Assembly (NCBI RefSeq): GCF_001298105.1
Contig: NZ_LGJH01000165.1
Span: forward strand, 186,001-250,000
From: Novosphingobium sp. ST904
Lineage (GTDB): Bacteria; Pseudomonadota; Alphaproteobacteria; Sphingomonadales; Sphingomonadaceae
Direction of reading: 5' to 3'
Length of the DNA: 64,000 bases
In this document: positions 26,832-35,875 of the stretch, piece after piece
How positions within the stretch are numbered: the first letter of the stretch is position 1
How the letters are laid out: each line of letters starts with the position of its first letter
Notes under the pieces: generated by a model
Told to the model about the DNA's origin: nothing
Database searches by the model: none
Seen by the model: only the letters and a program-made list of their open reading frames with translations
Translations under genes and position numbers: made by a program

Positions 26832-29341
26832 TCAGAACGTGATCTTGGTCTGGATACCGGCCGTGCGCAGTTCCGGCAGGCCCAGCATGAGCGCGGAGTA
26901 GCGCGCGGTGTAGCTGAACGTCGGGTTGAACACGAAGTTGTCCGATACCGAGATCGGCGTGTGGTTGTTGAACAGGTTGTTGACGAATGCCTCCACCGTG
27001 ATCTGGCCGTGAGTGATGCCGGCACGCACATTGAAGAGGTGCAGGTCCGGCGTCTTCGCGAGGTTGGCCTCGTTCGACCATTGACCGGACTTGAAGTTCC
27101 AGTCGCCGCGCACGAACCAGCGGCCTTCGTCCCAACCGGCGATCTCGGTGCCCAGAGTCACGCCGACGTTGGCCGAATACTTGGAGGTGTTCTTCATCTC
27201 CTTGCCGGAGAAATCGTAGATGCCCGTCAGCGCGCTGATGGTGGTGCTGGTGAACTTCTGGATGTCGGTTTCGTTGACCGCGCCGGCCGCATCGATGGTG
27301 ATGAAGTCGGTCGGCCGCCAGGAAACCTCGCCCTCGACACCGTAGAGATCGACGTCGCCCGAGTTGGCCGAGGTGTTGACGAAGCTGAACCCGGTAGCCT
27401 GCGTGGAATCGGGCGCGACGATGGTCACCGCGTTGATCTGGTCGCGCCACTGGGCGTAGTAGGCCGCCAGGCTGTAGCGCAGGTTGCCGCCCAGCGCCTT
27501 GCCCTTGAGACCCAGTTCGTAGTTGGTGATCTTCTCCGGCTTGATCGAGAGCTGGCCGCCCGCATCGAGCGCGGCCTGCTGCACGGTTGCCGCGTTGGAC
27601 AGGATCGAGGTGTTGAACTGGGCGGGATTCACGCCCTTCGACCACGAAGCGTAGACCATCATGTCGGGCGAGATCTGCCAGTTGATGATCGCACGCGGCG
27701 TGAAGTTCTTGTAGGTGGCGCTGGCCAGCAGCGAACCGCCTTCGTAGAACCCGGCCGGGATGAAGGCGCTGGAGGCCACGGTGAGCCCCGATGCGGTGGC
27801 GAAGGCCTGCAACTTGTCGATCTGGTAACGACCTTCGACACTGGCCGAGATGGTGTCGGTCAGGTCATAGGTCAGGCCGAAGAAGAAGCCGGTCGTCTTG
27901 TTGCGGCTGAGACCGCCGGGGAACATCGACGCGGTGAGCAGGGAGCCGGTGCTGCCGCCGTTGCCCTGGATCTGGTCGGCGCTGAGGTAGCTGACACCGG
28001 CGACGCCGCGGAACGGCCCCTTGGTGTAGGACAGGCGCCCTTCGAGCGAGAAGTCCTCGATCTTGCGCTCGATCAGGTAGGGATAGTCGAAGTAGCCCTT
28101 TCCGTAGTTCGCGGGCGGATCGTAGGAGTCGTTGCTGAAGGCGCGGGTATCGTAGCCGTCGAGGTCGATCAGCGTGGTCCAGACCTCGCGGTTGTAACCG
28201 GCGAGGGCGGAAGCGGTAAGGTTGTCTGTCAGGTCCACGTCGATGGTGCCGTGGACGTGGCGGGTCTTGCGCAGCAGGCCGTAGCCCGAGACGGTATCGT
28301 CAGGCGAGACGACGCGGCCGCGCGTGCTGGCCAGGAACTGGCGCACCTGGTCGGTATTCTCGACGTTGGCGGTGACGGGGTTCGCGATCGTCGGGATCGT
28401 GCCGCAGAAATAGGGATTGCTGACGGCGGTACCGATCGGCTGGCCCGTGGTGGGATCGAGCACGCCGCGCGTATCGCCGGTCAGGGTGCAGTTCGACTGG
28501 CCCTGAAGCACGACGCTGCCGTTGGGGGCGGTGACGGTATAGGCGCTGAGGCGGGTCTGTGCCGCCGGGCCGTCCTTGTCCTCGCCCATCATGCCGAAGA
28601 GCTTGATGGTGACGGAGGAGGAGGGGGTGATCGCCAGCATCGCGGTGCCGACGGTGGAGGACTGGTCGCCCAGCGTGCTGCCGTCGTAGTTCTTCCACGA
28701 GCCGCTCTTCGACCACTTCTCGCCGGTGACGCGGAAGGAAATCAGGTCCTCGATGATCGGCCCTTCTACAGAGCCCTGCAGGCGCCAGTTGTCGCGCGTG
28801 CCGACCATGCCGAGGATCTGGCCGCCCCAGTCGTTGCCGGGCACCTTGTTCACGACGTTGATGGCGCCTGCAAACGTGTTGCGGCCGAAGTAGGCGCTTT
28901 GCGGGCCCTTGAGGATTTCGATGCGCTCGGGATTGCTGATCGCGCCGACCTGCGAGGGTGACGAGACAGGCACGCCGTCAATGAAGGTCGAAACCGTGGT
29001 CGCCAGCGTCGTCGACGGCGTGAAGCCGCGCAGCACGACCTGCTGGAACGAGCGATCCGCATGGCCCGAGGAACTGTTGTTGATGTTGATGCCGGGCGTC
29101 GAGTTGGCGACATCCACCATCGAGACGATGCCCTTGGCTTCGAGCGTCTCGGACGTGATCGCCGTCACCGTAACCGGCACCTTGAGGATGTCCTCGCCGG
29201 TCTTGCGCGCGTGACGACGATGTCGCCACTGGTGTTTTCGGGAGCTTCGGCCATGGCCGGTGCCGACCATGTCATACCGGCGACGAGCGCCAGGGTTGAT
29301 AGCGTGGAAGCGAGACGGATGGTGTGAGAATTGCCAGTCAT
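26832..29341 (-). CDS. TonB-dependent outer-membrane receptor (frameshifted near 29208)
   Basis: The start at 29341, with GAGGGAAAAC ahead of ATG, gives a signal peptide (LASTLSTLALVAGMTWSAPAMA). The TonB box region (SGDIVVT) is followed by a frame break: adding one base at about 29205-29211 yields VVTARKTGEDILKVPV, the family consensus. The plug continues with PERIEILKGPQSAYFGRNT, and the barrel ends GIQTKITF. Repaired length is about 836 residues. There is no STN domain, so it does not signal through FecR. It is the CirA-like type that sphingomonads often use for aromatic or hydroxamate ligands. It lies downstream of the amidohydrolase/LeuCD-like operon on the same strand, so it may import that operon's substrate. 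Confidence 0.87.
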
Positions 29342-29797
29342 GTTTTCCCTCAATGCTGATCGAAAGGACACGCAAGGGCGCATCGCTTCAAATTGAGTCC
29401 CTGCTGCTTGAACACTTTGTTCTTGCAAGGCGTCAGGATCGCGCTTCAGCGCTTGTCTCCGGATGTTCGCCCGATTTGTTCTTCAGATTGTATTCTGGTT
29501 GTTTTTACGTGTTCTTGGGGTGTTGTTTGGCGGTCCCGATATTTGTCCGGGTTGTCGCCATGATTGCTTCTTCCCTCTTTTTGTCTTGCGTCCCGATCGA
29601 GCGGGCCGCTGCTTTTTTGTCAGTGATAGATTTACTTGAGTCTCGTCAGAATGACGGCGAATCTGGTGCGTATTCGCCTGTCGGATGAGCGTGCGCGGCG
29701 CTCGCGGCCGGCCCATGCGCTGCGAACCCGCGCGGGCTGGGCCCGGCGGGTTCGGCATGTGATCGTGCTGGGAATGCGCCTTTTCAGGCGCGCCGAT
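29342..29797. other. 456-base non-coding gap upstream of the TonB receptor
   Basis: No credible gene is seen. The part from 29480 to 29650 is unusually T/G-rich on the plus strand, so a minus-strand leader of the receptor would be A/C-rich and largely unstructured. A small hairpin (GCGCCT-TTTC-AGGCGC, 29776-29791) lies just past the end of the amidohydrolase gene and may end its transcript. The remainder probably holds the receptor promoter and leader. Confidence 0.5.
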
Positions 29798-30433
29798 TCA
29801 GCGGCTCAGGCCCCCGAGGAAGGCAATCGTCTCCGCCTCGCTCACGACGTCCGCGTATTTTGCGTTCATGTCGAAGAGGTTGGCATCGTGCGGCGCCGCG
29901 TGACGGTCGCCGCAGGCCTCGGCAACGACGGCGGTGCGGAAGCCGTGGCTCATCGCATCGACGCAGCTCGCGCGGACGCAGCCGGAGGTCGTGAGGCCGG
30001 TGAGGATCACGCTGTCGATCCCTGCCGCCGTCAACGTCGAGGCGAGCGATGTGCCGAAGAAGGCGCTCGGATATTGCTTGGACACGACGAGTTCGTCATC
30101 GAACGGTTCCAGCCCCGGTCCGAAGGCGCCCATCGGGCTGCCCTTCAGGAAGTTCTTCAGCGGCATGGCTTTCTCGTAGAATCGGCCGCCGTCGAACCCG
30201 GTGGGGTGATAGACGACATTGGTCAGCACCACCGGCACGCCCGCCGCCCGGGCGGCCGCGCGCACGCGCAAGGCCGATTCGAGGGCATCGTCGACTTCGG
30301 AATAGAGCGCGTTACCCGGTTCGAAATAGGCCTGGCAGAAGTCTATCAGGATCAGCGCCGGACGCGATCCGAAGCCGACGCGGTTGTCATAGGCCTTCCT
30401 GTAGTTGGCCAGCAGGTCTTCCTCGCTGCTCAT
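29798..30433 (-). CDS. isochorismatase-superfamily cysteine amidohydrolase (maleamate / N-carbamoylsarcosine amidase-like)
   Basis: The 211-residue protein shows the Asp-Lys-Cys catalytic triad of the family: Asp in LILIDFCQAY, Lys in VVSKQYPSAFFGT and Cys in LTTSGCVRASCVDAMSHGF. TTSGCVRAS is typical of N-carbamoylsarcosine amidase-like members, a group that includes maleamate amidohydrolase. The start forms an ATGA overlap with the LeuD-like gene, so it is coupled to that hydro-lyase. If the partner is a maleate hydratase, this enzyme would convert maleamate to maleate and ammonia; this is an inference from context. Other small amides remain possible. Confidence 0.85.
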   Translation of the reverse strand: MSSEEDLLANYRKAYDNRVGFGSRPALILIDFCQAYFEPGNALYSEVDDALESALRVRAAARAAGVPVVLTNVVYHPTGFDGGRFYEKAMPLKNFLKGSPMGAFGPGLEPFDDELVVSKQYPSAFFGTSLASTLTAAGIDSVILTGLTTSGCVRASCVDAMSHGFRTAVVAEACGDRHAAPHDANLFDMNAKYADVVSEAETIAFLGGLSR

Positions 30434-31059
30434 GCGTCCTGTTCCTTGTGATGCAGCCATGGCTGCGTGCGGCGCTGCCGCTGTTCGAAAGAGTCTATTT
30501 CGGCGCCGTACTGGTTGACGATCTGGTCGGTCTCGTCCCACCCGTTCAGCATGGCGAGGCGCCGTTCGGGCGGAACATCGAAAGCCCGCGCGGGGCGCCC
30601 TTCCACACCGAGTTGCTGCGCATCGAGATCGACCGTGAACCGGGCGCCGCTCTCCGCTGCATCCATCAGCGCGGAAACATCGGCTTCGGGCAGCACTATC
30701 GGGACCACGCCGTTGCGCAGGCAGTTCGAATAGAAAATCTCGCCGAAGCTGGAAGAGATCACCGCACGGGTACCGCGGCCGAGCAGGGCCCAGACCGCCT
30801 GCTCCCGGCTGGACCCGGAACCGAAGTTCGCCCCTGCGACGATCACCGGCGCATCGCGGAACCTGTCCGAATTGAGCACGAAGCCGGGTACTTCCTTGCC
30901 GTCCGGGTCAAATCGGCGGTCATGGAAGGCATATTCGCCGAGCCCGGCCCGCGCGGTGATGAGCAGGAAGCGGGCGGGGAAGATGATGTCGGTGTCGATA
31001 TTCTCCTCGCGCATGGCGGCGGCGAGGCCGGAGACGGTGACGAAAGGCTGGTTCGGCAT
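30430..31059 (-). CDS. LeuD-like small subunit of an aconitase-family hydro-lyase
   Basis: The 209-residue protein is a swivel-domain subunit with ENIDTDIIFPARFL at the N terminus and the substrate loop NFGSGSSREQAVWAL. In leucine-pathway LeuD this loop reads NFGCGSSREHAPWAL, so three usually conserved positions (Cys, His, Pro) differ. That argues for a substrate other than isopropylmalate. The start shares one base with the stop of the LeuC-like gene (TGATG). Related LeuCD-type enzymes hydrate maleate, citraconate or dimethylmaleate. With the coupled amidohydrolase, maleate to D-malate is my preferred reading; leucine biosynthesis is the conservative alternative. Confidence 0.85.
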   Translation of the reverse strand: MPNQPFVTVSGLAAAMREENIDTDIIFPARFLLITARAGLGEYAFHDRRFDPDGKEVPGFVLNSDRFRDAPVIVAGANFGSGSSREQAVWALLGRGTRAVISSSFGEIFYSNCLRNGVVPIVLPEADVSALMDAAESGARFTVDLDAQQLGVEGRPARAFDVPPERRLAMLNGWDETDQIVNQYGAEIDSFEQRQRRTQPWLHHKEQDA

Positions 31060-32464
31060 CAGGCGAAGTCCCTCACGTCGGCCAGGTGGCCGGAGACGGC
31101 GGCGGCGGCGGCCATGGCCGGGCTCATCAGGTGTGTGCGCCCGCCGGGGCCCTGCCGTCCCTCGAAGTTGCGGTTGGAAGTGCTGGCACAGCGTTCGCCC
31201 GGCGCGAGGCGGTCATCGTTCATGGCCACGCACATCGAACAGCCCGCAAACCGCCACTCGAATCCCGCGTCCCGGAACACGCGGTCCAGCCCTTCGGCCT
31301 CGGCCTGCGCGCGGGTCGCGGCGGAGCCTGGCACGACCAGCGCGCGGACGCCTGCGGCGACCTTGCGCCCCGCTGCAATCCGGGCGGCGGCGCGCAAGTC
31401 CTCGATGCGGCCATTGGTGCAGGAGCCGATGAAGACCTGATCGATGGCCACCTGCGATAGCGGCTGGCCGGCCATGAGGCCCATGTAGGCGAGCGCCTTC
31501 TCCGTCTCGCGGCGCTCCGAGGGGTCGGTGATTGCCAGAGGATCGGGAACGAGGGCGCCGATCGGCAGCGTCTGGTTGGGGCTTGTGCCCCAGCTCACCT
31601 GCGGCTCTAGCCGGTCCAGGTCGAGCGTGACGACCTTGTCGTAGACCGCGCCGGGATCGCTGGCGAGCGTGCGCCAGTAAGCGGTGGCCGCATCCCACAT
31701 CTTCCCTTCGGGCGCGAGACGGCGGCCGGCCAGATAGGCGAAGTCACCTCGTCAGGCGCGACCAGCCCCATGCGGCTGCCGGCCTCGATGGTCATGTTGC
31801 ACAAGGTCATGCGCTCGGACATCGCCATGCCCGCCACTGCCGCCCCCACATATTCGACCGCGTGGCCGACCGCGCCGTGCGCGCCGATTTTCGCGATCAG
31901 GGCCAGGGCGATGTCCTTGGCATCGATCAGGGGATGGCGTTCGCCGAGCAGTTCGACCTTCATCGTGCGGGCCCTGGCCTGCGGCAGTGCCTGCGCCGCC
32001 ATGACCGTGCCTTGCTCGCTTGCGCCGATCCCGAAGGCCAGCGCGCCGAACGCGCCGTGGGTGGTCGTGTGGCTATCCCCGCAGACGATGGTGGTGCCGG
32101 GCAGGGTGAAGCCGGTTTCCGGGCCGATGACGTGGACGATGCCTTGTTCCGGCCCATCGAGCTGCGCGTAGGGCACGCCGAACTCGGCGACGTTGTCCTC
32201 CAGTTCGGCCACTTGCGCGCGGGCCTGCGGATCGGCGATTTCGCCGCCGCGGCTCCGGGTCGGCACCGCGTGATCGGCTACGCCGAGGTGCGTCTCGGGA
32301 CGGCGAAGCTTTCGCCCGCTCTCGCGCATGGCGACGAAGGCCTGCGGACTGGAAACTTCGTGGACGATGTGGCGATCGATGTAGAGCAAGCTGGCGCCGC
32401 CGGGCATTTCGGCGACGACGTGGCTGTCCCACAGCTTCTCGTAAAGCGTGCGCGGTGCGGTCAT
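31059..32464 (-). CDS. LeuC-like large subunit of an aconitase-family hydro-lyase (frameshifted near 31741)
   Basis: The protein begins [12 protein letters not shown] and contains [19 protein letters not shown] and [18 protein letters not shown]. It carries the [4Fe-4S] cysteines in [10 protein letters not shown] and [11 protein letters not shown], and ends with [18 protein letters not shown]. One missing base in an A-run at about 31741 breaks the frame; adding it gives [20 protein letters not shown], as in the family. Repaired length is 468 residues, normal for LeuC. The segment after GIG reads [11 protein letters not shown] instead of the usual TSEVEHVLATQ, again suggesting changed substrate specificity. 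It heads the coupled trio with LeuD-like and amidohydrolase genes. Confidence 0.87.
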
Positions 32465-32548
32465 GCCCTCTTACTAGGCCGGAACCGGACGGGAAGGAGG
32501 GCGGGGCGGCATAGTCTCCGAACAGCGGGCACTCGGCGCCCGTCCCGG

Positions 32549-33559
32549 CTACCGCGCCGGATCAGGCGTCCCCGCCTCGACATAGGCGGCGATCAGCTGG
32601 GCGAAGCGGTCCGGAACTTCCAGCGGCGGATAGTGGCCCACGTCAGGCATGATGACCTTGGAAATCTGGGCATGGGAAAGATAGCGCGTGATCGCGGTGA
32701 CCGCCGATTCCGGCAGGAGCGGGTCGGCACCGCCCCAGATCAGGAACGTGGGCTTGTCGACCTTGGCCATTTCTATCGAAGCCTGCTTGCCGTCGCCGAT
32801 GCGGGCGATCAGCGCGATGAGGTTCTTTTCGGGCACGCGGCGGTAGAAATCGTAGTATTCCTTACGCGTCTGAGTGGAAATGCGGGAGGCATCGCCGGCG
32901 AAATAGCTCAGGAACTCGTTCCAGAAATCCTGGTCGCGAAAACCGGTCTGCCTGGCCCGGGCCTGCGCATCGAGAAAGCTCTTCGGCATGACGAGATGGC
33001 TGGTGTCGACAGGATCGGAAGGCGTATTCGACAGGATCAGCCGCTCGACCATGTCCGGCCGTCTGGCCGCAAGGTACATGCCCATGGTGCCGCCGCTGGA
33101 AACGCCCACGAAAGTGACCTTCTTCACGCCCAACCGGTCCAGCAGGGCGATGGGGACGTCGGTGGGTGAGAGGGTTTTCGCCGCCTCGTCGGTCGCGCCG
33201 TCCGACAGGCCGTAGCCGGGCAGGTCGAAGCGGATCACGCGGTATCGGCCCTTGAGCACTTGTGCGATACGGTCCCAGGTCCGCAGGCTGCTTTCCGACC
33301 CATGGACCATCAGCAGGACGGGCGCACCGCGCGGGCCTTCGTCCTTGTAGTGGATGGAGAGCCCGCCCACGGTGAAGAACCGGCTTTGCCTGTCCGTATA
33401 GGTCTTGCGAAGCTGCGTGACGGTCAGCCATGGATGGGCCTGCGCCGCGGCATCCGGCGCGGCAATCTGGGCGAGGGCGGAGGGCGCAACCGACAGCGAC
33501 AGGGCCAGCCCGGCGGCGAGCACCGCCAGAGCGCGGTCGATGTTTCGCTTTATCGTCAT
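32549..33559 (-). CDS. secreted alpha/beta hydrolase
   Basis: The 336-residue protein has a Sec signal peptide (LAVLAAGLALSLSVAPSALAQ), so it acts in the periplasm. The oxyanion segment is LLMVHGSESS, the elbow is VGVSSGGTMG with a normal serine, the acid is probably Asp in GGADPLLPES, and the catalytic His is in DVGHYPPLE. This is a complete triad, unlike the hydrolases at the start of the window. GGAGG precedes the ATG at 33559. It lies 84 bases upstream of the LeuC-like gene on the same strand and could release the carboxylic acid or amide used by that operon from an ester. That link is inferred from position only. Confidence 0.85.
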   Translation of the reverse strand: MTIKRNIDRALAVLAAGLALSLSVAPSALAQIAAPDAAAQAHPWLTVTQLRKTYTDRQSRFFTVGGLSIHYKDEGPRGAPVLLMVHGSESSLRTWDRIAQVLKGRYRVIRFDLPGYGLSDGATDEAAKTLSPTDVPIALLDRLGVKKVTFVGVSSGGTMGMYLAARRPDMVERLILSNTPSDPVDTSHLVMPKSFLDAQARARQTGFRDQDFWNEFLSYFAGDASRISTQTRKEYYDFYRRVPEKNLIALIARIGDGKQASIEMAKVDKPTFLIWGGADPLLPESAVTAITRYLSHAQISKVIMPDVGHYPPLEVPDRFAQLIAAYVEAGTPDPAR

Positions 33560-33687
33560 GAGGTTCCTCCGGGGCCGTCTGTTCGCGGGCGCTGTTCTTT
33601 CCAGACGCCGGTTCTGCCGGTGCCGCTGTCGCTGTCGAATGCGCGAGGATGAAATGTCCGCCTGTAGGATAGTCCGTCCTCCACGGA

Positions 33688-34983
33688 TCAAAGGGCGGCG
33701 GGTATCTCGATCTCCACCCTGAAGCCGCCTTCGGGCAGGTTTCGGGCGGTGATGAGCCCGCCGTGCACGGCGATGGCCCGCGACGCGATGGCCAGCCCCA
33801 GTCCGAGGTTCTTCCCGTCCGGCCTGCCGCGCACGAAAGGGTCGAAGATCGTGTCCACCAGTTCCGAAGGAACGCCGGGCCCCTCGTCGCTCACCGAAAT
33901 CACGAAGCGGTTCTCCTGCTCCCGGTAGGTGCAGCACACGTCGATATGTCCGAGCGGCGCCGAAAAGCGCAAGGCATTGCGAACGATGTTGTCGATCGCC
34001 CGGCGAAGAAGCTCGGAGCTGCCGCGAACAGGCGGGAACTGATCGGCCATGGCGGCGGGCGGTTCGAAGGAGATTTCGATGCCGCCGGGCTGCGCTTCAT
34101 AGCGTGCATCGGCCACGACGCTTTCGGCGATCCCGGCGATATCGAAATACTCGTCGCCCGGATTTTCCTCGTTCTCGACCCTCGCGAGGATCAGCAGTTC
34201 GCCGACGAGCCCGTCTAGCCTGTCGACCTCGCGCTCCATCCGTTCCATCGCACTTTCGAACCGCTCGGGGGCCTGGCGTGCGAGCGCGATGGCGAGTTGC
34301 AGCCGGGCCAGCGGCGAGCGCAACTCGTGCGAGACATCGTGCATCAGCCGCTCACGGCTTTCGACGAGTTTTTCTAGCCGACGCGCCATGCGGTCGAATT
34401 CGCGTGCGAGGTCCGCCACTTCGTCGCGCCGGCTGCCGATCGCCGGCGAGACGCGGGCGGTCAGTTCGCCGCGCGCGAGCCGCTGGAAGCCGCGGCGGAG
34501 ATGCTCGATCGGGCGCACCAGATACCAGGCGAGGAACGCGCTGAACAGCAGCCCGGCGATGACGCCGATGAAGAGAAGTTCGGGCGGGACATTCAGCCGC
34601 CAGGGCTGCCTGTCCCGGTGGTAGCGGAAGCGCACGACGAAGGGATTTCCGGCCTGGTCGGTCACTCCGCGCTCCATCGCGGCATTCTCGGGATCGTCCG
34701 CGAGAGGCGCCGGGACCGGCTGCCTTGCATCGAAGATGTCGAGGCGGCGGCGCTGGTCCTGCGGCAGGTGGCTGGCCATCTCGTCGTACCGCGTCCTGCC
34801 GCCTGCCGCGACGGCCTGGGTGGCCGCCTCCAGCACGGCGGGGCCGATCTGCTGCGTCACCAGCCATTCGGGAAACTCGCGGTCGTCACGCAGGGCGAAC
34901 AGCAGCCATACCGCCTGCGTCATCAGCAGGAACGTCACCAGGAAGCCCAGCAGGATCTTCCAGAACAGCCTGCGCCGCATCAT
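33688..34983 (-). CDS. two-component sensor histidine kinase (CpxA/EnvZ type)
   Basis: The 431-residue protein has a first membrane helix (ILLGFLVTFLLMTQAVWLLFA), a periplasmic sensor segment of about 125 residues and a second helix (LLFIGVIAGLLFSAFLAWYL). A HAMP segment with RPIEHLRRGFQRLARGEL follows. The dimerisation box is HDVSHELRSPLARLQ with phospho-His at about 219. The ATPase boxes are NIVRNALRFS, VSDEGPGVPS and NLGLGLAIASRAI. Its start overlaps the response-regulator stop by four bases (ATGA), so the pair is co-translated. The closest well-known type is the envelope-stress sensor CpxA. The likely targets are described under the direct-repeat operators at 35741 and 39672. Confidence 0.92.
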   Translation of the reverse strand: MMRRRLFWKILLGFLVTFLLMTQAVWLLFALRDDREFPEWLVTQQIGPAVLEAATQAVAAGGRTRYDEMASHLPQDQRRRLDIFDARQPVPAPLADDPENAAMERGVTDQAGNPFVVRFRYHRDRQPWRLNVPPELLFIGVIAGLLFSAFLAWYLVRPIEHLRRGFQRLARGELTARVSPAIGSRRDEVADLAREFDRMARRLEKLVESRERLMHDVSHELRSPLARLQLAIALARQAPERFESAMERMEREVDRLDGLVGELLILARVENEENPGDEYFDIAGIAESVVADARYEAQPGGIEISFEPPAAMADQFPPVRGSSELLRRAIDNIVRNALRFSAPLGHIDVCCTYREQENRFVISVSDEGPGVPSELVDTIFDPFVRGRPDGKNLGLGLAIASRAIAVHGGLITARNLPEGGFRVEIEIPAAL

Positions 34984-35681
34984 CGGACCTGAAGCCGGTA
35001 GCCTACCCCGCGGATCGTCTCGATCGTGGCCGCACCCTGCGAGGCGCCCTCCAGCTTGATGCGCAAGTTGCTGACGTGGACGTCCACGCTGCGGTCGTAG
35101 GACTGGCGCGCGCGGCCCAGCCCCCTCAGCGAGAGTTCGTCCTTGGTCGAAACCGCCTCGGCCGCGCGGGCCAGCACGAGCAGGATGTTGAACTCCGATG
35201 CGGTCAGTTCCACCGCGCTGCCCAGCCATAGCGCCTTGCGGGCGGCCACCTGCACTTCGAGCCCGCCTGCCTCGACGACCGAGGGCGGCAGCGGCGTCCG
35301 GTCGGCCGGGTAGTGCCGGCGCAAGTTGGCGCGCAGGCGCGCGACGAGTTCGCGCGGGTAGCAGGGTTTCGCCACATAATCGTCCGCGCCGAGTTCGAGC
35401 CCGATCACCTTGTCCACCTCGTCGCCGCGCGCCGAAAGCATGATGACGGGCACTTCGTTGTTCTCGCGCAGCTGGCGCAGCACCTCTATCCCGTTCAGGC
35501 GCGGCAGCATGATGTCGAGTACGACCGCGTCGTGTTCTCCGGACAGGGCGCGGCGCATGCCGTCCAGACCGTCCGTCACGATCTCGACCCGGAACCCTTC
35601 GCTTTCGAGATACTCGCCGAGCATGGCGCCCAGTTCGAGGTCGTCGTCGATCAGCAGGATGCGTTTGGCTTCCTCTTGCAC
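34980..35681 (-). CDS. OmpR/CpxR-type response regulator
   Basis: The 233-residue protein has a receiver domain with the acidic pair LLIDDD, the phospho-acceptor Asp56 in VVLDIMLP and the conserved Lys in YVAKPCYPREL. A winged-helix output domain follows, with ELTASEFNILLVLA and RSVDVHVSNLRIKLEG before the tail IRGVGYRLQV. The start is GTG at 35681. It is the first gene of the minus-strand operon with the kinase. The gap upstream, shared with the divergent TonB receptor gene, contains two CTTTAC direct repeats 22 bases apart, and the same arrangement occurs before macA. These are probable binding sites for this regulator. Confidence 0.92.
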   Translation of the reverse strand: MQEEAKRILLIDDDLELGAMLGEYLESEGFRVEIVTDGLDGMRRALSGEHDAVVLDIMLPRLNGIEVLRQLRENNEVPVIMLSARGDEVDKVIGLELGADDYVAKPCYPRELVARLRANLRRHYPADRTPLPPSVVEAGGLEVQVAARKALWLGSAVELTASEFNILLVLARAAEAVSTKDELSLRGLGRARQSYDRSVDVHVSNLRIKLEGASQGAATIETIRGVGYRLQVR

Positions 35682-35740
35682 ACCCCCTGATGGCGCAGTC
35701 CGCCGCGAATGTCAGCCTTTCGCGTTGCGCCTTACGAAAA

Positions 35741-35768
35741 CTTTACGATGCGCTTGCGAACTCTTTAC
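35741..35768. promoter_or_regulatory. direct-repeat operator A (CTTTAC-N16-CTTTAC), probable response-regulator site
   Basis: Two CTTTAC hexamers start exactly 22 bases apart between the response regulator and the TonB receptor gene. The reverse complement is GTAAAG repeated in tandem, which recalls the CpxR half-site GTAAA. A nearly identical block (shared CGAACTCTTTACCCACAA) occurs at 39672-39699 before the efflux operon. Position suggests autoregulation plus control of the receptor. Confidence 0.65.
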
Positions 35769-35875
35769 CCACAAATGCATCGCCTCGCGCCATATCCTCA
35801 TTACTCGGACAAATAGAGGTCCGGTCTAGTTTGAAGGGGCATGGTATCGGCCAGCCCCTCAGGGAGGGTTGATTC

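Noticed and set aside
26961-28961. 666-codon open frame on the plus strand
   Set aside because: It is antisense to the TonB receptor, whose plug and barrel motifs are clear on the minus strand.
29483-29758. Basic 91-codon minus-strand frame in the gap upstream of the TonB receptor
   Set aside because: It has no ribosome site, no known domain, and the Arg/Pro/Gln-rich composition of non-coding sequence.
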